From Amycolatopsis sp. GM8 (GTDB lineage: Bacteria; Actinomycetota; Actinomycetes; Mycobacteriales; Pseudonocardiaceae): DNA of 64,000 bases. Shown here one piece after another: positions 54,811-64,000 of the stretch; the stretch's first letter is position 1; each line of letters opens with the position of its first letter. Under the pieces are notes generated by a model. That model searched no databases, was not told where the DNA came from, and saw only the letters and a list, made by a program, of their open reading frames with translations. The stretch is taken from assembly GCF_021653975.1 (NCBI RefSeq), contig NZ_JAJKFK010000005.1:245686-309685 (forward strand), given 5' to 3'. Position numbers and translations under genes: made by a program.

Positions 54811-54822
54811 GGCTCCGGCTCC

Positions 54823-54905
54823 GAGTGTCGAACTCGGCGTCGCGAACGTCGGACTCGGCGTCCTGAGTGTCGGACTCGGCGTCGTGGGTGTCGGACTCGC
54901 GGGGG
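54823..54905 (+). repeat. Four tandem ~21-bp repeats after the MarR gene
   Basis: Units start at 54823, 54844, 54865 and 54886 with consensus GAGTGTCGGACTCGGCGTC. Each contains the small dyad GAGTGTCGGACTC. The same family appears at 63890-63954. Beyond it, 54979-55006 holds a stem CTCGCCCGG / CCGGGCGAG. The rest of the gene-free stretch 54811-55230 shows nothing else I can name. Confidence 0.85.
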
Positions 54906-54978
54906 ACACTCATGCGGGTGGCTCGCCCCCTCGCCGAGCCACCCGCATGGTCGCGCCGGAGCCGCAAGAGTCACGACC

Positions 54979-55006
54979 CTCGCCCGGACCCCCAGTACCG
55001 GGCGAG
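54979..55006. terminator. Stem-loop downstream of the ABC-MarR unit
   Basis: CTCGCCCGG and CCGGGCGAG form a perfect nine-base stem with a ten-base loop. It may end the ABC-MarR transcript, although it is 170 bases beyond the MarR stop and has no T-run. Confidence 0.45.
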
Positions 55007-55230
55007 ACCGGCTCGCGGACTTCCACGCGATGTCCGTAAGCCTGCCCGGTTCGGGGGTCACCCGGCAGCGTGACAACACCCAAGTAGCGCTAGGTAGATC
55101 TACTCAAGTGTGCCGTCGTTGCCCGGCGCACGGGTGGGACACCCGGCGGCGAGACCCATGACGCGGTTTTTCAAGATTTTTTCGGTGAGGGGATTTCGCC
55201 TGATCACGCCCCGAACGGGGGGACCTGGAG

Positions 55231-55587
55231 CTACAAACGGGTGTCCGGGCCGGCGAATTCGGCCGCGATCCGCGCGAACGGCTCGCTTTCGGCGAGCGCG
55301 TCCGCCGAATAGCCGAAAGCGCCCGCCGCCGCCTGGAGTACTTGCGCGAGCGCCCCCACTTGGGGCGACGGAGCGGCGGCCAGGACACCGGACTGTCCGT
55401 CCTCAACGCGCTCCGCCAGCCGGGTGAGGGCGCTGGAGAGCAGCCGCTGCCCGTTCACGAGATCGGCGATCACGGGGGCGAGGTCGGCGAGCTCCATCTC
55501 CTCGGCGCTGTCGAGTTCGGCGGCGCAGGCACGGAGATGCGACGCGGCAACCGTGGCCGGGAAGACGGTCGGCTCGAGCTCCGGCAT
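55231..55587 (-). CDS. Hypothetical protein downstream of glnD
   Basis: A 118-residue acidic, helical protein (ATVAASHLRACAAELDSAEEMELADLAPVIADLVNGQRLLSSALTRLAERV). It has no membrane segment. ATG 55587 has AGGA about eight bases upstream. It lies 54 bases after the glnD stop on the same strand and could be co-transcribed with amt-glnB-glnD. No family is recognised. Confidence 0.65.
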   Translation of the reverse strand: MPELEPTVFPATVAASHLRACAAELDSAEEMELADLAPVIADLVNGQRLLSSALTRLAERVEDGQSGVLAAAPSPQVGALAQVLQAAAGAFGYSADALAESEPFARIAAEFAGPDTRL

Positions 55588-55641
55588 GGCGGACATCCTG
55601 CCATCGCGGTCACCGACCGCCCGCACGACACCCCGAGGCGG

Positions 55642-57957
55642 TCAGGAAGCGGCCGCGAGGACCGCCTGTTCGACCCGCTGGCGCCAGGACTGGTCCAACC
55701 GCACCCCGCGCGGGGCGACCGCGAACGAGTCCACGACCGCGCCACCGAGCGTGGCGACCTTCGCCCAGCGCACCTCGGCGTCACAGGACTGCAGCGCGCC
55801 GGCGACCCGGTACAGCAGGGCGATCCGGTCCGGCGCCCGCAGCTCCAGCACGACGTTGTTCGGCCCGGACGTCTCGTCGTCGAACCACAGCACCTTCGGC
55901 CTCGCCACGACACGCACGGGTGTGGAGTAGTCCCGTTCCTTGGCCGCGAGCTTCTGCTCCAGCGCCAGCCCGCCCGCGACCGCCCGCGAAAGCTGCTCGC
56001 GCAGCAGCGCGGAATCGGGCAGCGAACCGAACTTCGGCGAGGCGACGAAGATGCCGACACGCCCGTTGCCGTGGCCGCGCAGCGTCGCGGTATGGACCTC
56101 GAGCGAGTGCAGGGCGAGCACCCCGGCGGCCGGGGCGAGCAGCTCCGTCCGGGCGGGCACGGCCAGCACGACCGTCGCCATGGTGCCGTCGTGGCTGATC
56201 GAGACCTCGACGCGACCGGTCCGGACCGCCGTGGCCACCAGCTCCCGCTGCTCCTGGCCGAGCGGCTCGGGTGGGCTGAATCCCTTGCCCTGCATGACTT
56301 GCCGGCAGCGCGACACCAGGTTCTCGAGGAGCCCGGCCTTCCAGTCGCTCCACATGCCCGGCCCGGTGGCGAGCGAGTCGGCCTGGGCCAGTGCCTGCAG
56401 GAGTTCGAGGAGCACGACATCGTTGTCAACGGTCTTCGCGACACGATGCACGGTGGTCGGGTCTTCGATGTCCCGGCGCGTCGCGGTGTGCGGCAACAGC
56501 AGATGGTGCCGCACCATCCGGGAGACCATCGACGCGTCGGCCTCCGGCAACCCGATCCGGCGGGCGACCTCGGCGGAGATGGCCGCGCCCAGCTCGGAAT
56601 GGTCGGCCTCGCGGCCCTTGCCGATGTCGTGCAGCAGCGCGCCGAGCAGCAGCAGGTCGGGCCGGGCCACGGTGGTCGTCAGCTTCGCCGCTTCCACACA
56701 GGTCTGGACCAGATGCCGGTCGACCGTCCACGCGTGCACCGGCGAGCGCGGCGGCAGGTCCCGCACCGCGCCCCACTCGGGGAACAGCCGAGCCCACAAC
56801 CCGGTGCGGTCGAGCGCTTCGACCGCGTCGATCAGGCCTTCGCCCGCGCCGAGCAGTTCGGTGAGCGCGTCGCGTGCGTCCACCGGCCACGGCGTCCGCA
56901 GTTCCGGCGCGGAGTCGGCGAGCGTGCGCAGGGTGCCGTGGGCGATCGGCACGCCGGTGCGAGCAGACGCGGCGGCGACCCTCAGCAGCAGCGCGGGATC
57001 CTTCGCCGGCACCGCGTCCCGAGCGAGCGAGACCTCGTTGCCGTGCAACACGACACCTTCGTCGAGCGGGGTCCGGCTGGGACGGCGGCCGAACCGGCTC
57101 TTCGGTACGTCCACAGTGGACCGGAGCGCGACGTCCACCGCGTAGCTGACGGTGCGGCCGGCGCCGGCGAGCTTGCGGGCCAGGGTGAACCGGTCACCGA
57201 AGCCGAGCTCGGCGGCCACCAGCTCCGCGTCGGGCGCGCTCAGCACGTCCCGGTCACGGCGCAGCTCCCGCCGCAGCTCGGTGCGGACGTCGAGCAGCAG
57301 TTCCTTGGCATCGCGCAGTTCCTCGCCGGGACGATCGGTGAGCTGGGCGACCGCGAGGGCCTCCAGCACACCCAGATCCCGCAGCCCGCCCTTGCCGTAC
57401 TTGAGATCCGGCTCGGCGGACTGGGCAATTTCACCGCTGCGCTGCCACCGTTTGTGCGTCGACTCGGCCAGCTCCGGCAATCGTTTGCGCGCGGTGCGCC
57501 GCCACTGGTCGCGGGCCGCGGCGGCGAGCCTGTCGGCCAGGTCGGTGTCCCCGGCGATATGCCGCGCGTCGAGCAGCCCCATCGCGGTCCGCAGGTCTTC
57601 CGAGGCGACCTGAAGCGCCTGGGCGGGCGTGCGGACGGCGTGGTCGAGACCGATGCGCGCGTCCCACAGCGGGTACCACAGCGCGTCGGCGATTTCGGCG
57701 ACCTGGTCGTTCTGGTTGTGCACCAGCACCAGGTCGAGGTCGGAGAACGGCACCAGCTCGCGCCGTCCGAGACCGCCGACGGCGACCAGTGCGACACCGG
57801 GTTCAGCGGTGTCGACACCGGCCGCCGCCGCGGCCTTGCTCAGCCAGAACTCGTACAGGTCCACCAGCGCGGCCCGTAACGCGGCGGCGCCGAGCCGGCC
57901 GTGGCGACCTTCCAGCAGCCGGCTCGCCGCCTTGGCGAGTTCCCCCCCGAGAACCAT
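55642..57957 (-). CDS. glnD: PII uridylyltransferase / uridylyl-removing enzyme
   Basis: A 771-residue sensor that modifies PII according to glutamine. The nucleotidyltransferase site is VGGLGRRELVPFSDLDLVLVHNQND (GG..GR.EL.P.SD.D). The HD hydrolase domain has LLLLGALLHDIGKGREADHS. Two C-terminal ACT domains bind glutamine (RVEVSISHDGTMATVVLAV... and NVVLELRAPDRIALLYRVAGAL). In actinobacteria GlnD can adenylylate rather than uridylylate GlnK. ATG 57957 is five bases after the glnB stop. Confidence 0.96.
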   Translation of the reverse strand: MVLGGELAKAASRLLEGRHGRLGAAALRAALVDLYEFWLSKAAAAAGVDTAEPGVALVAVGGLGRRELVPFSDLDLVLVHNQNDQVAEIADALWYPLWDARIGLDHAVRTPAQALQVASEDLRTAMGLLDARHIAGDTDLADRLAAAARDQWRRTARKRLPELAESTHKRWQRSGEIAQSAEPDLKYGKGGLRDLGVLEALAVAQLTDRPGEELRDAKELLLDVRTELRRELRRDRDVLSAPDAELVAAELGFGDRFTLARKLAGAGRTVSYAVDVALRSTVDVPKSRFGRRPSRTPLDEGVVLHGNEVSLARDAVPAKDPALLLRVAAASARTGVPIAHGTLRTLADSAPELRTPWPVDARDALTELLGAGEGLIDAVEALDRTGLWARLFPEWGAVRDLPPRSPVHAWTVDRHLVQTCVEAAKLTTTVARPDLLLLGALLHDIGKGREADHSELGAAISAEVARRIGLPEADASMVSRMVRHHLLLPHTATRRDIEDPTTVHRVAKTVDNDVVLLELLQALAQADSLATGPGMWSDWKAGLLENLVSRCRQVMQGKGFSPPEPLGQEQRELVATAVRTGRVEVSISHDGTMATVVLAVPARTELLAPAAGVLALHSLEVHTATLRGHGNGRVGIFVASPKFGSLPDSALLREQLSRAVAGGLALEQKLAAKERDYSTPVRVVARPKVLWFDDETSGPNNVVLELRAPDRIALLYRVAGALQSCDAEVRWAKVATLGGAVVDSFAVAPRGVRLDQSWRQRVEQAVLAAAS

Positions 57958-57961
57958 CCGT

Positions 57962-59688
<1,727 letters not shown>

Positions 59689-59777
59689 ATCTTCCTCCCG
59701 GATCGAGATATTGCCGGGAGTTTTGATTTCGGGTGTTTCACTCGGCCGCTTGGCACGTTTCGCCGGTGTGAACTGTC

Positions 59778-59804
59778 GTCTCGGCGTTGTTACGAGCACG
59801 TTTC
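59778..59804 (-). promoter_or_regulatory. Candidate GlnR box upstream of amt
   Basis: Read on the minus strand, GAAAC-n6-GTAAC-n6-GAGAC matches the alternating GnTAC/GaAAC pattern with six-base spacers that GlnR recognises in actinobacteria. It lies about 90 bases before the amt start. The 5-base units fit 5, 5 and 4 of 5 positions. Nothing else recognisable lies in 59805-60376, which is gene-free as far as I can see. Confidence 0.55.
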
Positions 59805-60376
59805 CCGGAGACCCGCCTGTGATGTCCTTTCACGAAACGTCGTCGTCAGATACGGACAGTGAACGGCACGGCTCCACTGCTCCGTTACGGGTGCCTGTAG
59901 CTGCCGGTGCTGTGACGCGCAGGACCGCGGGTCGCGAAGGGTAACGGGCCGAATACTCTTCGCGCGGTGTGCCGAACAGTGCCCCGGCCTCGAACGCATG
60001 CTCGACGAGGCGCCCGCCCAAGCAGGACCACCTTCATTGGCGCGACGAGCGAACGTCCCGTCGGCTCCAACTCGCGCGCCAGCGATCGTCATGATCAGGG
60101 GGTGTCTCCTGGTGGCGCCACACCAAGGAAATCAGCAGTTTGTTGCGCGTCGATCGGGAACGAAACCGATGAACAGCCACCATGGGTGTGGACCTACTCG
60201 ATCGATCCCAGTGCATCGACGTACACGAACTCTGAATGCGCGAAAGGTCTGGTCCCGCTATCCCACGGGAGTCCAGGCCCTCACTTCCAGCTGCGTCCGC
60301 AGACCAACTGGCTCCAACATCAACAATACGCGACGTCGTCGAACGCTCGCAACTCGGTTCCTGGTGGAATGGAGCC

Positions 60377-61210
60377 ATGGTCCTGCCTCCCGCCGTCGTG
60401 GACGCGCTGCGCTGCTCGGTGTGCGGTGAGCCGGTCGAGTTGGCGGACCGCGCGCTGCGCTGCGCCCGACGGCACGCGTTCGACCTGGCCAAACAGGGTT
60501 ACGTGAACCTGCTGCACGCGAAGGTGCCGTCGGGCACCGCGGACACCGCGGAGATGGTCGCGGCGCGGGCGGAGTTCCTGGGCGCCGGGCACTACGACGG
60601 GTTGGCGGACCGGCTCGTCGCTCGCGTGACGACGTCGGGGCTGGTGCTGGACGCGGGCGCGGGCACCGGCTACTACCTCGCACGGGTACTGGCGAAGGAA
60701 CCCCGAGCGACGGGACTCGCGCTCGATGTTTCGGCGCTCGCGCTGCGGCGCGCGGCCCGGGCGCACGAACGCCTGGGCGCCGCCGTCTGGAATCTCTGGG
60801 AGCCGTGGCCCGTCGCGAGTGGCTCGGTTTCGGTACTGCTCAACGTGTTCGCCCCGCGGAACGGCGCGGAGTTCCATCGCGTGCTGCGGCCCGGCGGCAG
60901 CCTCTTCGTCGTGTCACCGCGGCCCGGTCACCTGCGCGAGCTGGCGGCGGTGGCCGACCTGCTCGAAGTGGACGAGCGCAAGGAAGAACGCCTGGACAAC
61001 GTGCTCGGGGGACGCTTCGAGCCGGTGTCGAAGGAGGAGTACACCGAGCGGCTCACACTGTCCGCAATGGACGTTCGCAGAGCGGTCATGATGGGGCCGA
61101 ACGCGCACCATCCGGAGCGGCTGAAGCGGCTGGACGACGTCCGCGAACCGCTCGACGTCACTGCGTCGTTCGTGTTGCAGGAGTACCGGAAGCCGCCTTC
61201 CAGGCCGTGA
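60377..61210 (+). CDS. RlmA-type 23S rRNA guanine methyltransferase
   Basis: A 277-residue methyltransferase. The N-terminal zinc ribbon LRCSVCGEPVELADRALRCARRHAFD supplies Cys, Cys, Cys and His. The motif DLAKQGYVNLL follows as in RlmA/TlrB. The SAM domain has LVLDAGAGTGYYLARVL and LRPGGSLFVVSPRPGHLREL. The family methylates G745 or G748 in 23S rRNA; the G748 branch (TlrB/RlmAII) gives tylosin resistance. Gram-positive hosts usually have the G748 type. ATG 60377 has GGAG just upstream. Confidence 0.87.
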   Translation: MVLPPAVVDALRCSVCGEPVELADRALRCARRHAFDLAKQGYVNLLHAKVPSGTADTAEMVAARAEFLGAGHYDGLADRLVARVTTSGLVLDAGAGTGYYLARVLAKEPRATGLALDVSALALRRAARAHERLGAAVWNLWEPWPVASGSVSVLLNVFAPRNGAEFHRVLRPGGSLFVVSPRPGHLRELAAVADLLEVDERKEERLDNVLGGRFEPVSKEEYTERLTLSAMDVRRAVMMGPNAHHPERLKRLDDVREPLDVTASFVLQEYRKPPSRP

Positions 61211-61252
61211 GAATCTTGGCCCGCCTCGCAAGTCGTGGGTAACGTCCTCGGT

Positions 61253-62542
61253 GTGACTGAGCGCAGCTGGGGTTTCCGCACCCGTGCCCTGCACGCCGGC
61301 GGCACGCCCGATCCGGCGACCGGGGCGCGGGCGGTGCCGATCTACCAGACCACGAGTTTCGTGTTCGAAGACGCCGCGGACGCGGCCAACCTGTTCGCCC
61401 TGCAGAAGTACGGCAACATCTACAGCCGGATCGGCAACCCGACAGTGGCCGCGTTCGAAGAACGCCTGGCCAGCCTCGAAGGCGGGATCGGCGGCGTCGC
61501 CACGAGCAGCGGGCAGGCCGCGGAGTTCCTGACGTTCTCGGCGCTCGCCGAGGCCGGTGACCACATCGTGTCCGCGAGCGGCCTCTACGGCGGCACCGTG
61601 ACCCAGCTCGACGGCACGCTGCGGCGGTTCGGGGTGGACACCACGTTCGTCCCCGGGGACGACCTCGACGCCTACGCGGCGGCGATCACCGAGAAGACGC
61701 GGCTCATCTTCACCGAGGTCATCGGGAATCCCAGTGGTGATATAGCGGACATTTCGGGCCTCGCGGATCTCGCGCACTCGCACGACATCCCGCTCGTCGT
61801 GGACGCGACGCTCGCGACGCCGTACCTGTGCCGCCCGATCGAGCACGGCGCGGACATCGTGCTGCACTCGGCGACGAAGTTCCTCGGCGGGCACGGCACG
61901 ACGCTCGGCGGCATCGTCGTCGAGTCGGGCAAGTTCAACTGGGGCAACGGGAAGTTCCCGCGGATGACCGAGGTCGTGCCGTCCTACGGCGGGCTGAAGT
62001 ACTGGGAGAACTTCGGCGAGTACGCGTTCTGCACGCGACTGCGCGCCGAGCAGCTGCGGGACATCGGCGCGGTGCTGTCGCCGCATTCGGCGTTCCTCCT
62101 GCTGCAGGGCGTGGAAACGTTGCCGCAGCGGATGGACGCGCACGTGCGCAACGCGCAGGCGGTCGCGGAATTCCTGGCGGCGGACGAGCGGGTCGCGTGG
62201 GTCGGCTACGCGGGGCTGTCCGGGCATCGGCACCACGAGCGGGCGAAGAAGTATCTGCCGCAGGGGCCGGGCGCGGTGTTCTCGTTCGGGGTGAAGGGCG
62301 GCCGGGCGGCGGGCGAGAAGTTCGTCGAGTCGGTCGAGCTGCTCTCGCACCTGGCGAACGTCGGGGACGCGCGCACGCTCGTCATCCATCCCGCGTCGAC
62401 GACGCACCAGCAGCTGACCGACGAGCAGCTGGCGGCCGGTGGCGTCGGGCCGGACCTGATCCGGTTGTCGGTCGGGCTGGAGGATCTCGACGACATCTGC
62501 TGGGACATCGACCAGGCTCTCGCGACGGCGGTGAAGGAATGA
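61253..62542 (+). CDS. metY: O-acetylhomoserine sulfhydrylase
   Basis: A 429-residue PLP enzyme of the Cys/Met metabolism family that makes homocysteine from O-acetylhomoserine and sulfide. It has [61 protein letters not shown], and the Schiff-base Lys in [18 protein letters not shown]. The long insertion with FNWGNGKFP and the ~430-residue size favour MetY over MetB/MetZ. GTG 61253 begins the conserved region. No SAM riboswitch fits in the 42-base upstream gap. Confidence 0.93.
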   Translation: MTERSWGFRTRALHAGGTPDPATGARAVPIYQTTSFVFEDAADAANLFALQKYGNIYSRIGNPTVAAFEERLASLEGGIGGVATSSGQAAEFLTFSALAEAGDHIVSASGLYGGTVTQLDGTLRRFGVDTTFVPGDDLDAYAAAITEKTRLIFTEVIGNPSGDIADISGLADLAHSHDIPLVVDATLATPYLCRPIEHGADIVLHSATKFLGGHGTTLGGIVVESGKFNWGNGKFPRMTEVVPSYGGLKYWENFGEYAFCTRLRAEQLRDIGAVLSPHSAFLLLQGVETLPQRMDAHVRNAQAVAEFLAADERVAWVGYAGLSGHRHHERAKKYLPQGPGAVFSFGVKGGRAAGEKFVESVELLSHLANVGDARTLVIHPASTTHQQLTDEQLAAGGVGPDLIRLSVGLEDLDDICWDIDQALATAVKE

Positions 62543-63066
62543 TCCTCGAAACTTCGGTACCGCACGGGGCGGTGCTCGCCGACCCGCCGGTGTCGTGGAC
62601 CCCGCCGACGGCCCGGGAGCGGCAGGCGATCCTGGCGCGGACGAGGTCGGTGACGATCGTCGGCGCTTCGGACAACCCCGCCCGGCCGAGCTACTTCGTC
62701 GCGACGTACCTGTTGTCGTCGAGCCGGTACCAGGTGAACTTCGTCAACCCGCGGCTGAAGACGTTGCTCGGGCAGCCGGTGTACGCGTCGCTGGCCGATG
62801 TCCCGGATGTGGACCTGGTGAGCGTTTTCCGCAAGCACAGCGACCTGCCGGACGTGGCCGAGGAGGTCATCAAGGCCGGCGCGCGGACGCTGTGGCTGCA
62901 GCTCGGCCTGTGGCACGAGCCGGTCGCGCAGCGGGCGACGGAGGCCGGGCTGGACGTGGTGATGAACCGGTGCGTGAAGATCGAGCACGCGCGCTTCGCG
63001 GGTGGCTTACATCTCGCGGGTTTCAATACCGGAGTCGTCAGTTCGCGGCGGCAGTCCGCGCCATGA
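62539..63066 (+). CDS. CoA-binding (YccU-like) protein
   Basis: A 175-residue protein with a succinyl-CoA-synthetase-type CoA-binding Rossmann domain: SVTIVGASDNPARPSYFVATYLLSSSRYQVNFVNPR, VDLVSVFRKHSDLPDVAEEVIKAGARTLWLQLGLWHE and GLDVVMNRCVKIEHARF. Such stand-alone proteins are widespread with unknown role. ATG 62539 overlaps the metY stop, so the two are co-translated; a link with methionine or CoA-thioester metabolism is inferred only from this. Confidence 0.92.
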   Translation: MILETSVPHGAVLADPPVSWTPPTARERQAILARTRSVTIVGASDNPARPSYFVATYLLSSSRYQVNFVNPRLKTLLGQPVYASLADVPDVDLVSVFRKHSDLPDVAEEVIKAGARTLWLQLGLWHEPVAQRATEAGLDVVMNRCVKIEHARFAGGLHLAGFNTGVVSSRRQSAP

Positions 63067-63103
63067 AAGGAAGAATCGTGAACTCGGAACGGTTGTCCTT
63101 GCT

Positions 63104-63886
63104 ATGACCGGAGAACTGCGGGTGACGTTCGTGGGCGGGCCCACCGCGCTGCTGGAGATCGGCGGCAAGCGACTGCTCACGGACCCGACGTTCAGCCCGG
63201 CCGGCGACTACGAGACCGCGCCTGGGCGGACGCTGACGAAGACCGAGGACCCGGCTGTCCCGCTCGAGTCGGTGGAGCCCGTCGACGCGGTGCTGCTCTC
63301 GCACGACCAGCACGTCGACAACCTCGACCCGGCCGGCCGCGAGCTCGTCGGGCGCATTCTGCTGACGCTCACCACGGTCAGCGGCGCGCGGCGGCTCGGC
63401 GGGACGGCCCAGGGGCTGCCGCCATGGGCGGCGATCACGCTCGGCCAGGTGGAGGTGATCGCGGTCCCGGCCCAGCACGGCCCGAAAGGCGCCGAGGGTG
63501 TGGTCGGCGAGGTGACCGGCTTCGTGTTGCGGGGGCGCGATCTGCCGTCGGTGTACGTGGCCGGCGACAACGCGTCGCTGGAGCAGGTCCGCGCGATCGC
63601 GCGGCGTGTCGGCCCGGTCGATGTGGCGCTGCTGTTCGCGGGCGCGGCGAGGACGGCCTTGTTCGACGGCGCACCGTTGACGCTGACGAGCGAGGCCGCC
63701 GCGGAGGCGACGCGGATCCTGAACGCGAAGGTCGTGATCCCGCTGCACACCCGGGGCTGGGGCCACTTCACGGAAGGCCCGGACTCGATCCGCAAGGCCT
63801 TCGCCAACGCGGGCCTGAGCGAACGCCTGCGCGTCCTGGACCCCGGCGAGTCCATCACCCTGGTCACCCGCCGCCCCACCGCCTAG
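63104..63886 (+). CDS. MBL-fold (UlaG-like) metal-dependent hydrolase
   Basis: A 260-residue metallo-beta-lactamase-fold protein. LRVTFVGGPTALLEIGGKRLLTDPTFSP is the UlaG-type start. LLSHDQHVDNLDPAGRE is the HxHxDx metal motif, with Asn where the final His usually stands. AVPAQHGPKG (His), YVAGDNAS (Asp) and VIPLHTRGWGHF (His) complete the site. The substrate is unknown. It lies 37 bases after the CoA-binding gene. The 21-bp repeat family follows directly after its stop. Confidence 0.9.
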   Translation: MTGELRVTFVGGPTALLEIGGKRLLTDPTFSPAGDYETAPGRTLTKTEDPAVPLESVEPVDAVLLSHDQHVDNLDPAGRELVGRILLTLTTVSGARRLGGTAQGLPPWAAITLGQVEVIAVPAQHGPKGAEGVVGEVTGFVLRGRDLPSVYVAGDNASLEQVRAIARRVGPVDVALLFAGAARTALFDGAPLTLTSEAAAEATRILNAKVVIPLHTRGWGHFTEGPDSIRKAFANAGLSERLRVLDPGESITLVTRRPTA

Positions 63887-63889
63887 CCC

Positions 63890-63954
63890 GAACGTCGAAC
63901 TCACGGTCCCCAGCGTCGGACTCACCGTCGCGAGCGTCGGACTCGCGGGGTGCC
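63890..63954 (+). repeat. Three tandem ~21-bp repeats after the MBL-fold gene
   Basis: Units start at 63890, 63912 and 63932 with the core GCGTCGGACTC, the same family as at 54823-54905. They begin four bases after the TAG stop. The last 46 bases of the window show no feature. Confidence 0.8.
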
Positions 63955-64000
63955 AGGTTTCCTTTTGGTGCGACTGTCACGTTGTCCAGGCTCAGCCAAT

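Noticed and set aside
59805..60376. Possible remnant genes on either strand between amt and the RlmA-type gene
   Set aside because: Short fragments look protein-like in places (for example EHAFEAGALFGTPREEYSARYP on the minus strand) but no start, ribosome site or family could be supported.

Overview
The window is high-GC actinobacterial chromosome, most likely from the family Pseudonocardiaceae (Amycolatopsis-like). The evidence is mycothione reductase, very GC-rich codons, frequent GTG starts, DUF2631, DUF2469 and DUF4081-GNAT genes, a WhiG-type sigma factor, and gene order that follows the conserved block known from Mycobacterium tuberculosis (map, GNAT, ispG, rip1, dxr, DUF2631, rlmN, cdsA, frr, pyrH, tsf, rpsB, M23, xerC, dprA, comM, yraN, DUF2469, rnhB, lepB, rplS, trmD, rimM, KH, rpsP, amidohydrolase, ffh, glnD, glnB, amt). 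The genus is inferred, not proven.

1-16 kb is accessory and metabolic: a PP2C phosphatase, acetyltransferases, YaaA, a flavin oxidoreductase, a RIO kinase, a DEAD-box RNA helicase with a long leader, bioF, a secreted trypsin-like protease, mycothione reductase, a divergent MFS/GntR pair, map, and a Uma2-AraC-VOC cassette set into the otherwise conserved GNAT-ispG junction. 16-20 kb carries two isoprenoid MEP-pathway enzymes (ispG, dxr) flanking the site-2 protease gene rip1.

20.9-28.7 kb is the most unusual part. The rlmN gene has been split by a genomic island of about 6.7 kb. A displaced 3' half of rlmN (20878-21449) lies at one edge. An intact but chimeric rlmN (27597-28703) lies at the other, and its 3' half is divergent and was brought by the island. 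A 13-bp identical sequence in the MGMGEP codons marks both edges. The island carries a tightly packed four-gene operon (unknown protein, QueC-like enzyme, XRE/ImmA metallopeptidase, PIN nuclease) behind a recognisable promoter with a long inverted repeat. Beside it are a divergent HTH gene, a small membrane protein and decayed DNA. No integrase is visible. This is my best candidate for an undescribed defence or toxin-antitoxin-like system.

28.7-40.6 kb holds a PadR regulator, a methyltransferase, a two-domain VOC protein, phospholipid synthesis (cdsA), ribosome recycling and translation genes (frr, pyrH, tsf, rpsB), an M23-fold protein with a perfect 9-bp minisatellite, a WhiG-like sigma factor with an exceptionally long repetitive N-terminus, xerC and dprA. 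Between dprA and comM lie about 1.5 kb of decayed tandem copies of the comM 3' end. 42-52.5 kb is the conserved block comM-yraN-DUF2469-rnhB-lepB-rplS-trmD-rimM-khpA-rpsP, then a CPBP protease, an amidohydrolase and ffh.

52.5-64 kb has an ABC exporter with a MarR regulator, the nitrogen-control operon amt-glnB-glnD with a plausible GlnR box, a RlmA-type rRNA methyltransferase, O-acetylhomoserine sulfhydrylase, a CoA-binding protein and an MBL-fold hydrolase. Short tandem repeats recur just after stop codons (1.5 kb, 42 kb, 54.8 kb, 63.9 kb). Two pairs of perfect DnaA boxes sit in intergenic DNA at 35.46 and 44.08 kb. I found no tRNA, rRNA, CRISPR array or insertion sequence.
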